Shown piece by piece: positions 33,116 through 43,990 of a stretch of 64,000 nt of DNA. Below the pieces are notes generated by a model. The model had not been told where the DNA came from. It worked only from the letters and a program-made list of their open reading frames with translations, and ran no database searches. Source of the stretch: Meghimatium bilineatum (lineage: Eukaryota > Mollusca > Gastropoda > Stylommatophora > Philomycidae); contig CM067319.1 in assembly GCA_034231615.1 (NCBI GenBank), positions 9,241,891-9,305,890 of the forward strand, read 5' to 3'. Numbering within the stretch: position 1 is the first letter of the stretch; each line of letters starts with the position of its first letter. The position numbers and the translations under genes were made by a program.

Positions 33116-33604
33116 GGCAATTAACGAGAACAACGATAGGGATTGCATCTAATATAGCTCAGTCCACTGGCTACAAATTCAGGTGATCCGATGCTGAAGA
33201 AGATTAAATCTTTTTTTAAGTAGGAGATTTGCCTAGAAAAAATGCTGGTCGAAATGTATCCGCTCACGGAAATAGATTTTTTGCTCACAAGCACTCTTGA
33301 TTTAGTGGCTACATTGTAATCCCGAAACCAGAGTTGTTTTCTCTTGTTTGAATGTTAGTAGCGCCATCACCTCGTTGAAAGTATGTCTTTTACTTCCTAT
33401 CGCCAACAGGAAGAAAATTGGTTTGTGTGACCTCAGCTCTATAGGGAGTCGAAATGTGAATGAATCTGTACCATTTTCTCTGTAGGGAGTACGAAGAAGC
33501 ACAAAACAACTACAATCATAGGGAAAATGTAATTATAGCCTACAAGACATGAAAGGTATTTACAAATAACGGTCTCCAGTTTGTCTTTATGACGCCAGGT
33601 CACG
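33116..33604. other. nothing recognised
   Basis: No repeat; the 66-codon minus frame at 33302-33502 has no known domain. Confidence 0.4.
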
Positions 33605-34085
33605 CGATTGTTGCTACAAGATTCTTCTTCTTCTTCTTTCGTTCACTTGAAACATGTCTATATCTGTAATTCTGTCTCCTGAATAAAACTCACTGTCTTT
33701 TGTAGTTCGTACAGTGTCCCATAGAGTTTTGATTCCAGTGCTGTTTCCTCTGGCCAATATTTCTGCCCCAGCGTTTTATGCTCAGAACACTCTTGAAGTA
33801 TATGTTTGGCACTTTGTACTGCCTGACCACATGTACACATGGCCGTGTTGCCAATCTTGAACTTTGTATAAATGTAACTGCGGAGTCGGTTGTGTCCTGT
33901 TCTGAGGCGTAGAATTATAACTTGTTCTGATCTGTTCATAATGTACAAGATTATGAAAAACATAATTTTTCTATGGAGTGTTTTCATGTTTATCGAGCCC
34001 CTAGATAATGGGTAACGCGTGAACGCTTGGGAAACATCCTTCAAAAGTGAGGCAATTTGAATATTTTGTGTATTACCATTGGTCA
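33605..34085 (-). mobile_element. LINE family G C-terminus (post-RNase H zinc-knuckle region)
   Basis: A minus-strand frame of 142 codons (33658-34086) reads RLRTGHNRLRSYIYTKFKIG, MCTCGQAVQSAKHILQEC, YWPEETALESKLYGTLYELQ and ends ETELQI. The 'RTGH.RL....K....C.CG.....HIL.EC' pattern is the region after RNase H in many LINEs (I/Jockey-like). The 3' UTR is ~30 bp followed by (GAA)n. Open throughout, so it is a fairly young 5'-truncated copy. Its last ~51 bp recur in SINE S4. Confidence 0.82.
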
Positions 34086-34200
34086 CTTTGTGTATACTTT
34101 ATATCAGCAACCAATGAAAATCACAGGAAGGGAAAAGCTACATTGCGTACTTCAAGAAAGATGGTTCCCAATTAGTTCACAGGATTGTATTGTCGAGGGA
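34060..34200. mobile_element. hairpin element, H3-like, partial
   Basis: ACCATTGGTCACTTTGTGTA and TATACTTTATATCAGC, then AACCAATGAAAATCACAGG, form a short inverted repeat like the centre of H3. Outer arms are decayed. Confidence 0.5.
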
Positions 34201-34289
34201 ATCGTTAAAATAATGAAAGTCCGTGAATGCTCGTGTTTTCGGTCACCGATATGCTGGGTTGAACCATGACGGGACTCCAGTAAAAACCT

Positions 34290-34450
34290 GTGTAAAGGAT
34301 ATAAACGTGACATAACAGGTTGATTTTTGTTTAGTTCCGTGCATTTCGTTGGTCGGCATCGCTTTTTTGGCATGCGACTCCAAGTATATAAATAGTGACG
34401 AACGAAAATCATGACAATAATCAAAAATCTCACGAATAAAGGCTTGTTTA
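34290..34450. mobile_element. hairpin element, H1-like, partial
   Basis: GGCATGCGACTCCAAGTATA, TAAATAGTGACGAACGAAAA and TCATGACAATAATC match the right half of H2 and the copy at 42005. A weaker left arm runs from about 34310. Confidence 0.5.
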
Positions 34451-34909
34451 ATTTATGTACGCGGGTCTTTACTGCCTACGATCATGTCGGTTGAATCGTG
34501 GACATTTAGATACACGCAAGGACTTACTACAGAATTTCTCACGTCACAGTAACAGGCGATTGAAAAACAAATATTGCTAGGATTTTCTTTACAGTGTTGT
34601 TAGTTCTCCATGTATTTTAGCGTTACTGATGAAATCTGGTCAAACTGGGTATCACGTCCTTGAACCAATTGTCATATTATAACCTAGAAAATGTATAAGC
34701 TTTGTGCGAGTCCCTCGTCAATTATACAGATACCCTGGACTCAAGGGAATAATCTTTGCCGTATGTGGAAGTCTGATGGTCTCACTAATGACTTATGGGA
34801 GCGACTATTATACAACATTAAAATATTAGCGGATGACATGCCAATATAGTGTGGCTGTCTTTGTGTGGAAACCACACATTTCATCTGTAGAATTGCATTT
34901 CAATTTGTA
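34451..34909. other. nothing recognised
   Basis: AT-rich, non-coding. Confidence 0.4.
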
Positions 34910-35065
34910 ACAATAACAACAGTCACTACCAAGCTGCAAACCATGACACAACTTAATCTGTTGTGTGGACTATATCCAGTTAGTCTTCATTGCTTGAGAT
35001 TTAAAGCAGTAGAAGTTTCTCCCACAGTTTCGGCTGTCTCCCTCTCTCTGATCCAGTCTCACAAA
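34910..35065 (+). mobile_element. SINE S1 3' half, decayed
   Basis: CAAGCTGCAAACCATGACAC then GTGTGGACTATATCCAGT keep the order of the S1 3' half (GCTGTAAACCATGACAC ... GGACTACATCCTG). Confidence 0.55.
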
Positions 35066-35207
35066 CGCAACACACGTTAACCTAACGTAGGCACATACTA
35101 AAGTGTCCGCAGACAAACAAAATACACAGCCATACACAGCGCACACCTACACAGAAAGTACACACATAATACATACACAATACATACACACATATATGCG
35201 CTTCCTT
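35066..35207. repeat. ACACAC/ATACACA low-complexity tract
   Basis: Imperfect ACACATACA and ATACATACAC repeats between about 35090 and 35190. Confidence 0.7.
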
Positions 35208-35395
35208 TTCAGTGACATGTTCTTTTCAGAACTTAGTCGTCCTTATAGATGTTCTGAACTTCTCACTATTCTGTGAGAGTTCACCTCGGGTATGTTTTAG
35301 AGCATATTTAAACAATCTAACTAGTCTCTTATCCATCGTCGTCTTGGGCTACCCTTACCCCTGCTACAAGCAACCGTACCTTCTATTACTAATTT
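35208..35395 (-). mobile_element. LINE family D 3' end
   Basis: The minus strand reads PKTTMDKRLVRLFKYALKHT then EKFRTSIRTTKF and KEHVT, equivalent to the DRQRFREFIGKTTFWKEYVT end of the copy at 20341. Confidence 0.6.
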
Positions 35396-35815
35396 TTCCA
35401 TGCTGTAATATGTGTCAAAAAGCAAACACAACAGCAAAGTTACAACTATTAAGAAGCTATATCATTGCAGTAGCAACATATGGTTGTGAGACGTCGGAAA
35501 TGAGATCTGCAATGGAAAAGAAAATTACGGCATTTGAAATGAAATGTTACAGAAAGATCTAAGAATACCATGGGCAGAAAAACGAACCAACGCAGACGTT
35601 TCGGACGACCTGAACATAGAAGATATTTTTTTTTAAACACAGAAACTTACATATTTCGGACATATAAAGAGACATAATAGTTTAGAAAGATTAATCATGG
35701 ATGGAAACGTTCCAGGGAAGAGAACAAGAGGCAGACTAAGACTATGATGGAAACATGATATCGAAGACCTTTTGTACATGACAGAAGAAGCTGAGCATTT
35801 ATTTTGAGTATTTAT
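35396..35815 (+). mobile_element. LINE family D, opposite orientation
   Basis: The plus strand reads TTAKLQLLRSYIIAVATYGC, ETSEMRSAMEKKITAFEMKC YRKI, then in broken frames TYIFRTYKETX-like FGHIKRHNSLERLIMDG and GKRTRGRLR. It is the post-catalytic segment of family D, joined almost directly to the inverted 3' end at 35208-35395. Confidence 0.75.
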
Positions 35816-35924
35816 TCTGGTAATCGAAGTTACCACGACATCTGGGTTTTGTGCTTTAACCTCTATGCCATGTGCCAAACTTTAACTTCGTTAGTTGCCT
35901 CTTACAGTCTGCATGACCTTTAAT

Positions 35925-36228
35925 GCTGTTACCGTTCTTCGCCTTGTTTTCGCTGCTGTTACCGTTCTTCGCCTTGTTTTCGCTGCTGTTACCGTTCTTC
36001 GCCTTGTTTTCGCTGCTGTTACCGTTCTTCGCCTTTTTCTCGCTGCTGTTACCGTTCTTCGCCTTGTTCTCGCTGCTGTTACCGTTCTTCGCCTTGTTCT
36101 CGCTGCTGTTACCGTTCTTCGCCTTTTTCTCGCTGCTGTTACCGTTCTTCGCCTTGTTCTCGCTGCTGTTACCGTTCTTCGCCTTGTTCTCGCTGCTGTT
36201 ACCGTTCTTCGCCTTGTTCTCGCACTTT
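35925..36228. repeat. 30-bp tandem repeat, ~10 copies
   Basis: The unit is GCTGCTGTTACCGTTCTTCG plus CCTTGTTCTC. Two plus-strand frames stay open (VTVLRLVLAA and LLPFFALFS), as expected for a stop-free unit whose length is a multiple of three. Confidence 0.95.
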
Positions 36229-36595
36229 ATAGGAGAAACATATGGGAAATAACAACTTAAAAAAAGGGAAATAAATGTTCGAGTACTGCACAGCCTTCAC
36301 TGGATAAGTTATGTGCGCTGATCATTCACATCATCGCTCTTCTTAGTTGATCCGTGGCACTCGTTATAACACCGCAATGCAGCGTCACTGCGTAGGACTA
36401 ATCCAACTTTTCGCAAGCTTTCATTGGTTATGTAATTATAATTTGTGTCGCAATCCAATAAAAATCATTTGAATAGTCGACATGCAGTGACGTTAAATGG
36501 GGTAAAACTTGGAACAGGGTAATAAAGTTTAGCTAATAGTTTCACTGGAAACACACATAATAGCGCGCATCAACTGACGTCCAATCAAAATGCAT
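36229..36595. other. nothing recognised
   Basis: Contains AAGCTTTCATTGGTTATG ... CCAATAAAAATCATTTG at about 36413-36470, a possible decayed hairpin centre. Confidence 0.4.
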
Positions 36596-36599
36596 TTAT

Positions 36600-36765
36600 C
36601 AAGAACTTCTTCTTGTTCAGCATTCATTCTCAAACTCCTGCTGGATCTCTCCTGTAGCAGTACTACTAGATCTCCTGCAGGATGTAGTCCAGAGATGGAA
36701 ATGCGTTGTCTCGCCGTTGTATTTGCGTCAATGGCCCGACACATCCGTCTTCGGTGGTATCAAGA
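36600..36765 (-). mobile_element. SINE S1-related 3' part
   Basis: Plus-strand AACTTCTTCTTGTTCAGCAT, TCCTGCAGGATGTAGTCCAG, ATGCGTTGTCTCGCCGTTGT and GGCCCGACACATCCGTCTTC are the complement of the block at 50515-50690. This variant differs from typical S1 in its tail. Confidence 0.65.
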
Positions 36766-36940
36766 ACCTATTCACAACATAATACGACATCGCTATTGAC
36801 GTTTTATTTCAAATAGCAAAGCTAAGTATAGATAAACCGTGAGAGTACAAATAAGAAAGTCAGATGTGGAATAACACGAATCGAAAAATAGTCAAAACAC
36901 ACCCAAATATCCATAAAACAGACAGAAAAAATAGCGCTAT
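36766..36940. other. nothing recognised
   Basis: Short AT-rich segment. Confidence 0.35.
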
Positions 36941-36944
36941 ATTT

Positions 36945-37095
36945 GTAACGGTGCTGGACCTTACTAACGGTGCTAGACTTTATTGTCATTGTAACGGTGC
37001 TGGACCTTACTGTCATTTAACGGTGCTAGACTTTATTGTCATTGTAACGGTGCAGGACCTTACTTTCATTGTAACGGTGCTTGACCTTACTTTGG
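36945..37095. repeat. ~28-bp tandem repeat, ~5 copies
   Basis: Units contain TAACGGTGCTGGACCTTACT or TAACGGTGCTAGACTTTATT and TGTCATTG, alternating. Confidence 0.85.
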
Positions 37096-37490
37096 TTGAT
37101 TATGCTGTGTATAATTTGTGCTGCCAGCCAATAAAACGTCGCATCAATTGAGAATAATGACAGTTTGAGTATATATACGCATTTGACCAACTCGCAGGAC
37201 TATTCAAGTGCAGGATGTAAAAGCGGACACGATTGATGTATCAAGACAGAAACTCAAAGTTTACTTGCCCATAAAACATCGTTTGTTTGCTATCTACGCG
37301 GTCAAGCGTAGAGAAGAGTTGAGTTTATTAGCTGTTTCGATTCACTGCTTGGAACGAGACTTGTTATTTTGGGTGTCCAAGGCTGTCTGTCACTCACTGC
37401 ATCGATCGTTCAACGCTATATCATTTATTTATAGCCTCTTTTAGCAATTTGTACAGCCAATAGATGACGTCAATCTATTGTTGATATAGT
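37096..37490. other. nothing recognised
   Basis: The 78-codon plus frame at 37208-37444 has no recognised domain. GCTGCCAGCCAATAAAACG (37120) resembles a hairpin-family centre. Confidence 0.4.
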
Positions 37491-37492
37491 GC

Positions 37493-37570
37493 AGAGGTTC
37501 TCAGCTTGGGGTACATGTTGTACCATAGTGCACCAGAGACTGTCATGAAGGCAGTTAAGAAGACTTGTGT
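37493..37570. mobile_element. possible hAT-like element end
   Basis: GCAGAGGTTCTCAGCTTGGG at 37492-37511 resembles the CAGNGGTTCTCAACC hAT terminus. The continuation GGAGGTGTACCAGGGCCTC at about 37790 could be the same element interrupted by hairpin H2. The other end was not found. Confidence 0.35.
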
Positions 37571-37575
37571 TTACA

Positions 37576-37757
37576 AAATTAAGTTGGACCCCTGCGTTAC
37601 GTGTTGTTATTATTGTTTAGCTTTCAATTGGCTACTATTTATATGAATGGAATCGACTTGGCTATTTCTGGCAATGACATTCCAAGTATATAAATAATAG
37701 TCAATTGAAAGCCACAAAATAATAACAACACGTAACACACAAGGTCCAACTTAATTT
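37576..37757. mobile_element. foldback hairpin element H2
   Basis: A 182-bp inverted repeat. The left arm AAATTAAGTTGGACCCCTGC ... TTACGTGTTGTTATTATTG pairs with the right arm AATAATAACAACACGTAAC ... AAGGTCCAACTTAATTT; a second inner pair is CTTTCAATTGGCTACTATTT / AAATAATAGTCAATTGAAAG. It is the cleanest member of the family. Confidence 0.85.
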
Positions 37758-37979
37758 AGGGAACATGTCATCTATATTCGCGATCGGTGGAGGTGTACCA
37801 GGGCCTCAAAAATAATAAATTTAAAATGAAAGGGGGGAGGGGGACAACAGACCCTTCCTGGAGGAAGTACGAAAAATGACATTTGGGAACGATATTTGAC
37901 GTTCAAAAATAAATTCAACACGTCGCAGAAGAATTGAGGAATTGTGGATATTCATGATCGTCTCCACCAGTAGGCACGG

Positions 37980-38255
37980 TACTTTATGGTAATGATATGG
38001 TGTAGATATGGTAATGATATGGTGTAGATATGGTAATGATATGGTGTAGATATGGTAATGATATGGTGTAGATATGGTATTGATATGGTGTAGATATGGT
38101 AATGATATGGTAATGATATGGTGTAGATATGGTAATGATATGGTGTAGATATGGTAATGATATGGTGTAGATATGGTAATGATATGGTAATGATATGGTG
38201 TAGATATGGTAATGATATGGTGTAGATATGGTAATGATATGGTGTAGATTTCAAA
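37980..38255. repeat. 22-bp tandem repeat, ~12 copies
   Basis: The unit is TATGGTAATGATATGGTGTA plus GA, with two units carrying an extra TATGGTAATGA half. It gives THHIIT-type spurious frames. Confidence 0.95.
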
Positions 38256-38320
38256 TCTAAGAACAAGTTTACAAGTCAATAGTCGAACATGATTGATCAG
38301 TTCATAATTTTTTCTGAACA

Positions 38321-38321
<1 letters not shown>

Positions 38322-38350
<29 letters not shown>
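38322..38350. repeat. (CT)n microsatellite
   Basis: About 14 CT dinucleotides. Confidence 0.95.
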
Positions 38351-38352
<2 letters not shown>

Positions 38353-38915
38353 AACCATCTCTCTCTTTCTGTCTCCGGTTTCTTCCTCATTTTCCTCTCC
38401 TTATACCTCCTTCACATCCTCCACTCCGAGATTATATCGACTGGCCCGTCTCGTTAGACGCAATTAAGCAACGATTATCTAACAGAGTAGAATATAATTA
38501 CCCCGGAGCTCAAAGACTGAAATTGCAATGTCGCCTGAAACTGATCAGTGATTGTGAAAATCTTGCAATTTATTGCACTAGCATCGGTTACGGAGAAGGT
38601 AGATTAATTAATATCTGCAATAGTTGAATATTCAGAATAGGTCTACTAGCAGCCGTGTGTAATCGTAGATGTTTCACGACATATACCTTCACAAAACTTT
38701 TAGTGTTTAAACCACGGCTATATAGATGCAGAAAGGTGCGACGTCACAAAAACAGTTGGTAGTAAACAAATATTTCCGGGAATTCCCTTACGGTAAATAC
38801 GAAGCCATTTATCATGATAGTTCTGCGTGCTGGACTACGCATATCTAGATATACAGGAAGATACAAGTCACAGAATGGTTAATTGTTACCCAAAGTAGCC
38901 GGTACTTATTCTTCT
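38351..38915. other. nothing recognised
   Basis: No element identified. ACTACGCATATCTAGATATA at about 38833 is one of the loosely recurring TCTAGATAT words. Confidence 0.4.
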
Positions 38916-39060
38916 TTCCAGTGTTAATTCTCAAACTGATGTTTGTTATTTCTTGTAGCAGGACAATGTTCCTACTAGATTTCCAGTAGGATGTAGTCCA
39001 GAGTGGAAATGCGTGGTGTCACTGTTATTTGATGTCCACTATATACCAAGTCATTCTCTA
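38916..39060 (-). mobile_element. SINE S1-related 3' part
   Basis: Plus-strand TGTAGCAGGACAATGTTCCT, ACTAGATTTCCAGTAGGATG and TAGTCCAGAGTGGAAATGCG are complementary to the variant tail at 868-960 and 50560-50640. Confidence 0.65.
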
Positions 39061-39149
39061 GATAAATCCTGATTGCTGATCAATGACCATCTAGATATAC
39101 ACAAGGGCAAAGCAGAGACCATCTACTTTATAAACATGTTGGTTAATTG

Positions 39150-39290
39150 AGAAAAGTCTTCATAATTGATTTGACTGTTCTTGTGATTTTAATTGGTCAC
39201 TAAGTTTATACTTGTATCGGCAGCCAAAGAAAACATGGGAAAAAGAAAACGAGTCCACTTTAGAAGTACATTTTCCAAAATTGCCAACAG
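39150..39290. mobile_element. hairpin element, H3-like, partial
   Basis: TTGTGATTTTAATTGGTCAC, TTTATACTTGTATCGGCAGC and CAAAGAAAACATGGGAAA follow the H3 order. The arms pair poorly. Confidence 0.5.
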
Positions 39291-39830
39291 GTTTTACATA
39301 AATCGATGGTCACGACAAAGCACGGTCGACAAAGAAAAGCTGCAAGTTTCCATACAATATTAGCGAAACCATTTCCAAAATGACTCTCCCTCATAGCGAC
39401 AGTCATATTGGCGGCCACTATTCATTATTAATCGCGTTGTCTGCACTTTGTGTCGCCAGCCAATGGAAAAAAAAACGGTGTAAAAAAAATAGTCTGAGAA
39501 GATAAGTAATGCAGCTATACTAGTGAAAACTGGAACAAGAACAGTAAATTCCAGCAACACTTTGTTGACAACTAACTGTGTGTGTGACGCTGTAACCTGT
39601 CCCTTTGCATATCAGATGTTCGTGGAAAATCTCAACTTTCTATTAACTCGTTGAAGTTACCAACAAGCTAAATTATATATGTGTTTACTGTCGCCAAGAA
39701 CATTCGATTCACGCCTACGCGCTCTTTCACAAGTTAGTTTTAAAAAGGCACGAAATGCATTGTTGACATTAATGTAAACAAGAATTTAAAACCATTACCT
39801 CACTACATCAGGGTTGACACTATTGTATAT
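39291..39830. other. nothing recognised
   Basis: GTCGCCAGCCAATGGAAAA at about 39451 is another hairpin-centre-like word. No coding frame of note. Confidence 0.4.
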
Positions 39831-39834
39831 TTTT

Positions 39835-40140
39835 AAGGCTTAGTTGTTTTTTTGTGTGCAGGCGGCACATAGGGTAGAGGTTTTGATTTTCCATGCGTTG
39901 CTGTCTGCTGCCTGTACTTTTAGTTTTGGTATGGATTTGCAATCTATTATTTCTTCCTCTATGGTACTTTTTCGGGTATTTTTTGTCTTCCTTGTTGTTT
40001 TTTCTCCTTAGGTGTCCATATAAGGGCTTGCTGGTGTGGTCTGTTTTCATTTAGACTTAGAACGTGTCTCATGTATTTATATCTGCACTCATTTTTAGGA
40101 TACTGTCTATAATGGTCATGGTGTGACCCTTTGTGATAAC
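39835..40140 (-). mobile_element. LINE family C, C-terminal fragment (single-copy unit)
   Basis: The minus strand reads MRHVLSLNENRPHQQALIWT (about 40010-40075), then PKEKKQGRQKIPEKV in broken frames and HGKSKPL-like sequence toward 39860. This is the unexpanded counterpart of the 27.4-28.8 kb unit and its downstream sequence, with the same order of landmarks (GGTTTTGATTTTCCATGCGT matches 27250-27272). Confidence 0.8.
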
Positions 40141-41150
40141 ATATCTACTTTAGATTCATTCCTAGTAGACGCCAATTCACTGTTCGGTATTTTAATCCTA
40201 CTTTTTTAAATAGTCACTGCGCATGACAATTCACTGGTATTTGTTGCTACATGTAATAAAAAATATGGCTGCTGCTAACTCAAACATGACCGTTTAAGTC
40301 TCCCCAGAAATAAGCAGGAATCAGTTGTGTTTCTACGAAGCAGAAAAAGTACTAGATTTTTATATCTTTACTCTATATTTCTTCTGCGTGCTACACACTG
40401 GAGTGGGAGACTCTTTCAGTGTGTAGGGCGCAGAAATAATGAGCGCGTAGTACAAATGATTGTCGTTTTACTATCTGCACGTTACGGAGGCACAATACAA
40501 ATCATGGCGCTCTGCACATTGTACGAGTGTGGAGTAACGTGAAATGAAGAAACAATACACACCGTGTCACATCTCTATAGCATGTTAAAAGTTATCATGC
40601 AGAATTTATGTGGACATCAAGGACAGCAACCACAGACACCACATTTCAAGCTCCTCTCGTTATTATGCATTATTACTTGTCCCAAAAGTACTTGCTGCAT
40701 CATTTTTTTATTATGTTCCTTGTATAATGTTTTTATGTACATTTGTACCCTAGCTACGAGTAAACGTCGCTTCACTAAAGTTTATTCCATTTAATTTGTG
40801 TTGGTCTCTACTAGAACTGTATCCTACTTTATCTTATTATCTTATTTAAATTTGGCTGAAAATTATATGGCAGATTATATTGTGGAAATTAACAAATTTG
40901 TAAACACTGTCTATTCTACTCGCGTATAAATGCTGAATAAAGAGCACATGTTTCGACCAGGTATTTGATAATACCTTTTTCATGATGTCTAAGTGGAAAC
41001 CTTGTTACCATAATGAAATCTGATACAGAAAACAATAAGAATATGCATTATCGTGGTAGAAAAATGAACTAGATGATAATAGTAGGTACAATAATTTGGC
41101 AGAAAAATCTAGTGACTAAATAGTGAAGAATAAGATATATCATGTTACTA
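40141..41150. other. nothing recognised
   Basis: AT-rich; the 71- and 76-codon plus frames at 40327-40542 and 40564-40794 show no known domain. The second holds a QPQTPHFK..SLLCIITCPKSTCC stretch that I cannot place. Confidence 0.4.
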
Positions 41151-41152
41151 TG

Positions 41153-41632
41153 AACAAAACATTTGTGTATCCTTGAACAAAACATTTGTGTATCCTTGAA
41201 CAAAACATTTGTGTATCCTTGAACAAAACATTTGCGAATCCTTGAACAAAACATTTGTGTATCCTTGAACAAAACATTTGTGTATCCTTGAACAAAACAT
41301 TTGTGTATCCTTGAACAAAACATTTGTGTATCCTTGAACAAAACATTTGTGTATCCTTGAACAAAACATTTGTGTATCCTTGAACAAAACATTTGTGTAT
41401 CCTTGAACAAAACATTTGTGTATTCTTGAACAAAACATTTGTGTATCCTTGAACAAAAATTTGTGTATCCTTGAACAAAACATTTGTGTATCCTTGAACA
41501 AAACATTTGTGTATCCTTGAACAAAACATTTGTGTATCCTTGAACAAAACATTTGTGTATCCTTGAACAAAACATTTGTGTATCCTTGAACAAAACATTT
41601 GTGTATCCTTGAACAAAACATTTGTGTATCCT
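41153..41632. repeat. 23-bp tandem array, ~21 copies
   Basis: The unit is AACAAAACATTTGTGTATCC plus TTG, nearly perfect, with single variants GCGAATCC, TATTCTTG and one unit lacking two bases. Since 23 is not a multiple of three, all three minus frames read the same peptide cycle. Confidence 0.97.
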
Positions 41633-42004
41633 AAGTGCTTTAATTCCTAGTAAAGCTTATATTCTCTCTCAAAATAATATTTAAAAAAAAACTAATTTAA
41701 CAGTAACATATATTTGTCACAATATAATAAATAACTGTTGTTAAATGAAGAGAGATAATACAGGTGTATGTATATAAATGTAGCATTATTTAATATTCCG
41801 TATATGTTTAGTAGTTTAAACACAATTGTGAAAATTGAGCACATTTGCAATTTTTTTAACCAATATTTGGCTATAAACGGTTTCAACCATCTGGCAACAC
41901 TGCATTATGTTGTCAGTAATTACTATGAAATGTATTTTAACATTATCAGATATCCTAAAGCCATGACCGTCTCCGATATAAAGACCTGCTTAAAGAAAAT
42001 GTAA
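41633..42004. other. nothing recognised
   Basis: The 78-codon plus frame at 41768-42004 has no domain I recognise. Confidence 0.4.
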
Positions 42005-42165
42005 ACAGCACATGAAAAACCGATTTTAATTATTTCCATGTATTTCGGTGATCGACCATGGCTAATTTTGACATGCGTCTTCAAATATATAAATAATGAC
42101 CAACGAATTCATGACAATAAGTCAAAAACGTGACGCATGAAGTCTTGTACAGAGGTCTTCTACAG
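42005..42165. mobile_element. hairpin element, H1-like, partial
   Basis: CATGGCTAATTTTGACATGC, TTCAAATATATAAATAATGA and CCAACGAATTCATGACAATA match the centre and right arm of H1/H2. The left arm is decayed. Confidence 0.5.
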
Positions 42166-42484
42166 CTGACGGTCTCGTCTGAAACTGACTTTTAAGACAT
42201 ACTAAATTGATTGATTGAGACTGATTAACTCTGGTCATTGATTTATTCTTGGACTTATATAATCATCTGTTTTTAAATATTAAAAATTGAGATCGAATAT
42301 GATTTATTGATTGTGTTTATGCAATTCCAGATGATATGAACCTGTGAAATATATGCTTACAGAAAAATGGTGATAATTCCGTGAAATATTTTGCAATGAC
42401 TTATAATTGTGACTAAGTCTGGGGTATAAGTATCGTATCAAGGATCGCCTGTGTGTGATAAAATTACCTGAAATGGAAGAAAGA
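42166..42484. other. nothing recognised
   Basis: AT-rich, non-coding. Confidence 0.4.
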
Positions 42485-42552
42485 ACAATAAAGCTGCGAC
42501 TTTGTATGCATGTCGTAATAGGTAACTAAGGATGGGTTAGTATGTGATAAGC
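42485..42552 (+). mobile_element. SINE S1 core fragment
   Basis: GCATGTCGTAATAGGTAACT and AAGGATGGGTTAG match the CATGTCGTAAAAGGCGACTA core of S1 for about 50 bp. Confidence 0.55.
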
Positions 42553-42790
42553 TTATCATCATCATCAGGTGCCGTGTCAATTGGCGCGGGAGCTAATGTA
42601 TCTCCACAACTCTCTGTTTCCAGCATCTTTTAACAGGATTATTGTTGACTCTTTGCCATGCCACGATGTCAGACTATTTAATATTGTCACACTTTGCCGT
42701 CCCCAATCTCTGTTTCCTATCTTACGAGTAGTCCTTGTTTGGAACACGAGCCTACCTACATCTATTTCATTTGAATATTTCCCTTAGTTA
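42553..42790 (-). mobile_element. LINE family F, 3' end
   Basis: ATCATCATCATCAGGTGCCG at the left is the complement of the TGATGA tail and the HGT-stop. Inward, CCACAACTCTCTGTTTCCAG, TTGCCATGCCACGATGTCAG and GTCCTTGTTTGGAACACGAG follow the family F C-terminus in reverse (WRN.IAYA, LALWHG). Heavily frameshifted. Confidence 0.65.
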
Positions 42791-43400
42791 TGTTTGTAAA
42801 TATTATTTTCATCATTTATTAATTAAAATATCACATTTTTTAATGTTAGGGTTATGATAGTTTAATTTTACATAACTGCCCCCACCCGTTCCTTAACCCT
42901 AAATAATTAATATTAAGATGTATACATGATAAACATAAACTGACAAACATAGCCAAGGGAAATAATCAAAAGAACAATATTTTGGAAGATTCGTTTTCCA
43001 AACAAGGACCTTACGAGTTATGCTGCGAGATTACCAATATCTCTATAGCAGTTGGCTGTAAACAAACATGTATGTGAGTTCCTTTTCTGCATGTACTTTT
43101 TCTATCTATATCCCTTGAAGGACATTATATTAAATCTCAAAAGGCAGTTGGCGAGATGTGAAAGAGGCCCGATCTGCGGCCCCTATTCGCCTCGCAACTT
43201 ATTGCGTGACAAATTTTCAAATGTAAAGCTGAAAACTATAGTAAACTCATAGTACCCAAAAGTACTGTTTATATTGTTTGTGAACAAGCAACTGCTCCTG
43301 TGACATGAGAAATCCCATAAGTGTCCTTGTATAAAGAGTTCCATGATTGACATGTCTGAATCTTAGGAGGACTGTGAGAGGATTATACCATTACAGTCTC
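42791..43400. other. nothing recognised
   Basis: The 66-codon plus frame at 43052-43252 contains CERGPICGPYSPRNLLRDK, which I cannot assign. Confidence 0.4.
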
Positions 43401-43402
43401 CG

Positions 43403-43489
<87 letters not shown>

Positions 43490-43492
43490 GTG

Positions 43493-43529
<37 letters not shown>

Positions 43530-43530
43530 A
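43403..43530. repeat. (AAT)n microsatellite at a LINE A 3' end
   Basis: About 42 AAT units with one AAC and one GAT variant, directly abutting the family A 3' end at 43531. Confidence 0.97.
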
Positions 43531-43990
43531 ACCCACAAAAGCGCCAGGGTTGTAGTGGTGTCACAATGAGACATTTGATACAAAGAGATCTCCAAGCATC
43601 TCTATCCTCTATCATCCTAATGAGTTTGGAAACCATATCATGTCCATTCCTTGATATTATCCATCCATGTCTTATTTCCCCCTCGTCTTCTTCTACACTC
43701 CACCTTACAGTGAAAAAACATGCTATAATCGATGGATGTCTCATCAAGTACCCGTACCAACGGATTTTTGCAATTTCCGGAATGGTTCTTGTTAACTCGC
43801 TTATAAATGAATTTTATCCTGTACAAACACATTGTTCTTATGTTCTCGGTAAGACCAAACACACGTCTATAAAATTTGTTTTCAAACGTCTGGATTCTTC
43901 TCTCTAAATCCGCAGTTACAGTCAAGCTCTCACAACCAAATAGAAATATTGACAACACAAAAATTTATATAAGCCAATATTAACACGGGT
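43531..43990 (-). mobile_element. LINE family A, 3' part
   Basis: The minus strand reads LSIFLFGCESLTVTADLERR, IQTFENKFYRRVFGLTENIR, then after a shift KTWMDNIKEWT, MVSKLIRMIEDRDAWRSLCI and TPLQPW. The order (GCES.T.TAD.ERRIQ.FENK.YRR ... DNIKEW ... DR..WR.LC) defines family A. The TDNIKEW block is single-copy. The 3' end runs straight into (ATT)n. Confidence 0.82.

Noticed and set aside
41069..41621. CFVQGYTN-type repeat protein in three frames
   Set aside because: A 23-bp unit read in three frames gives the same peptide cycle; not a gene.
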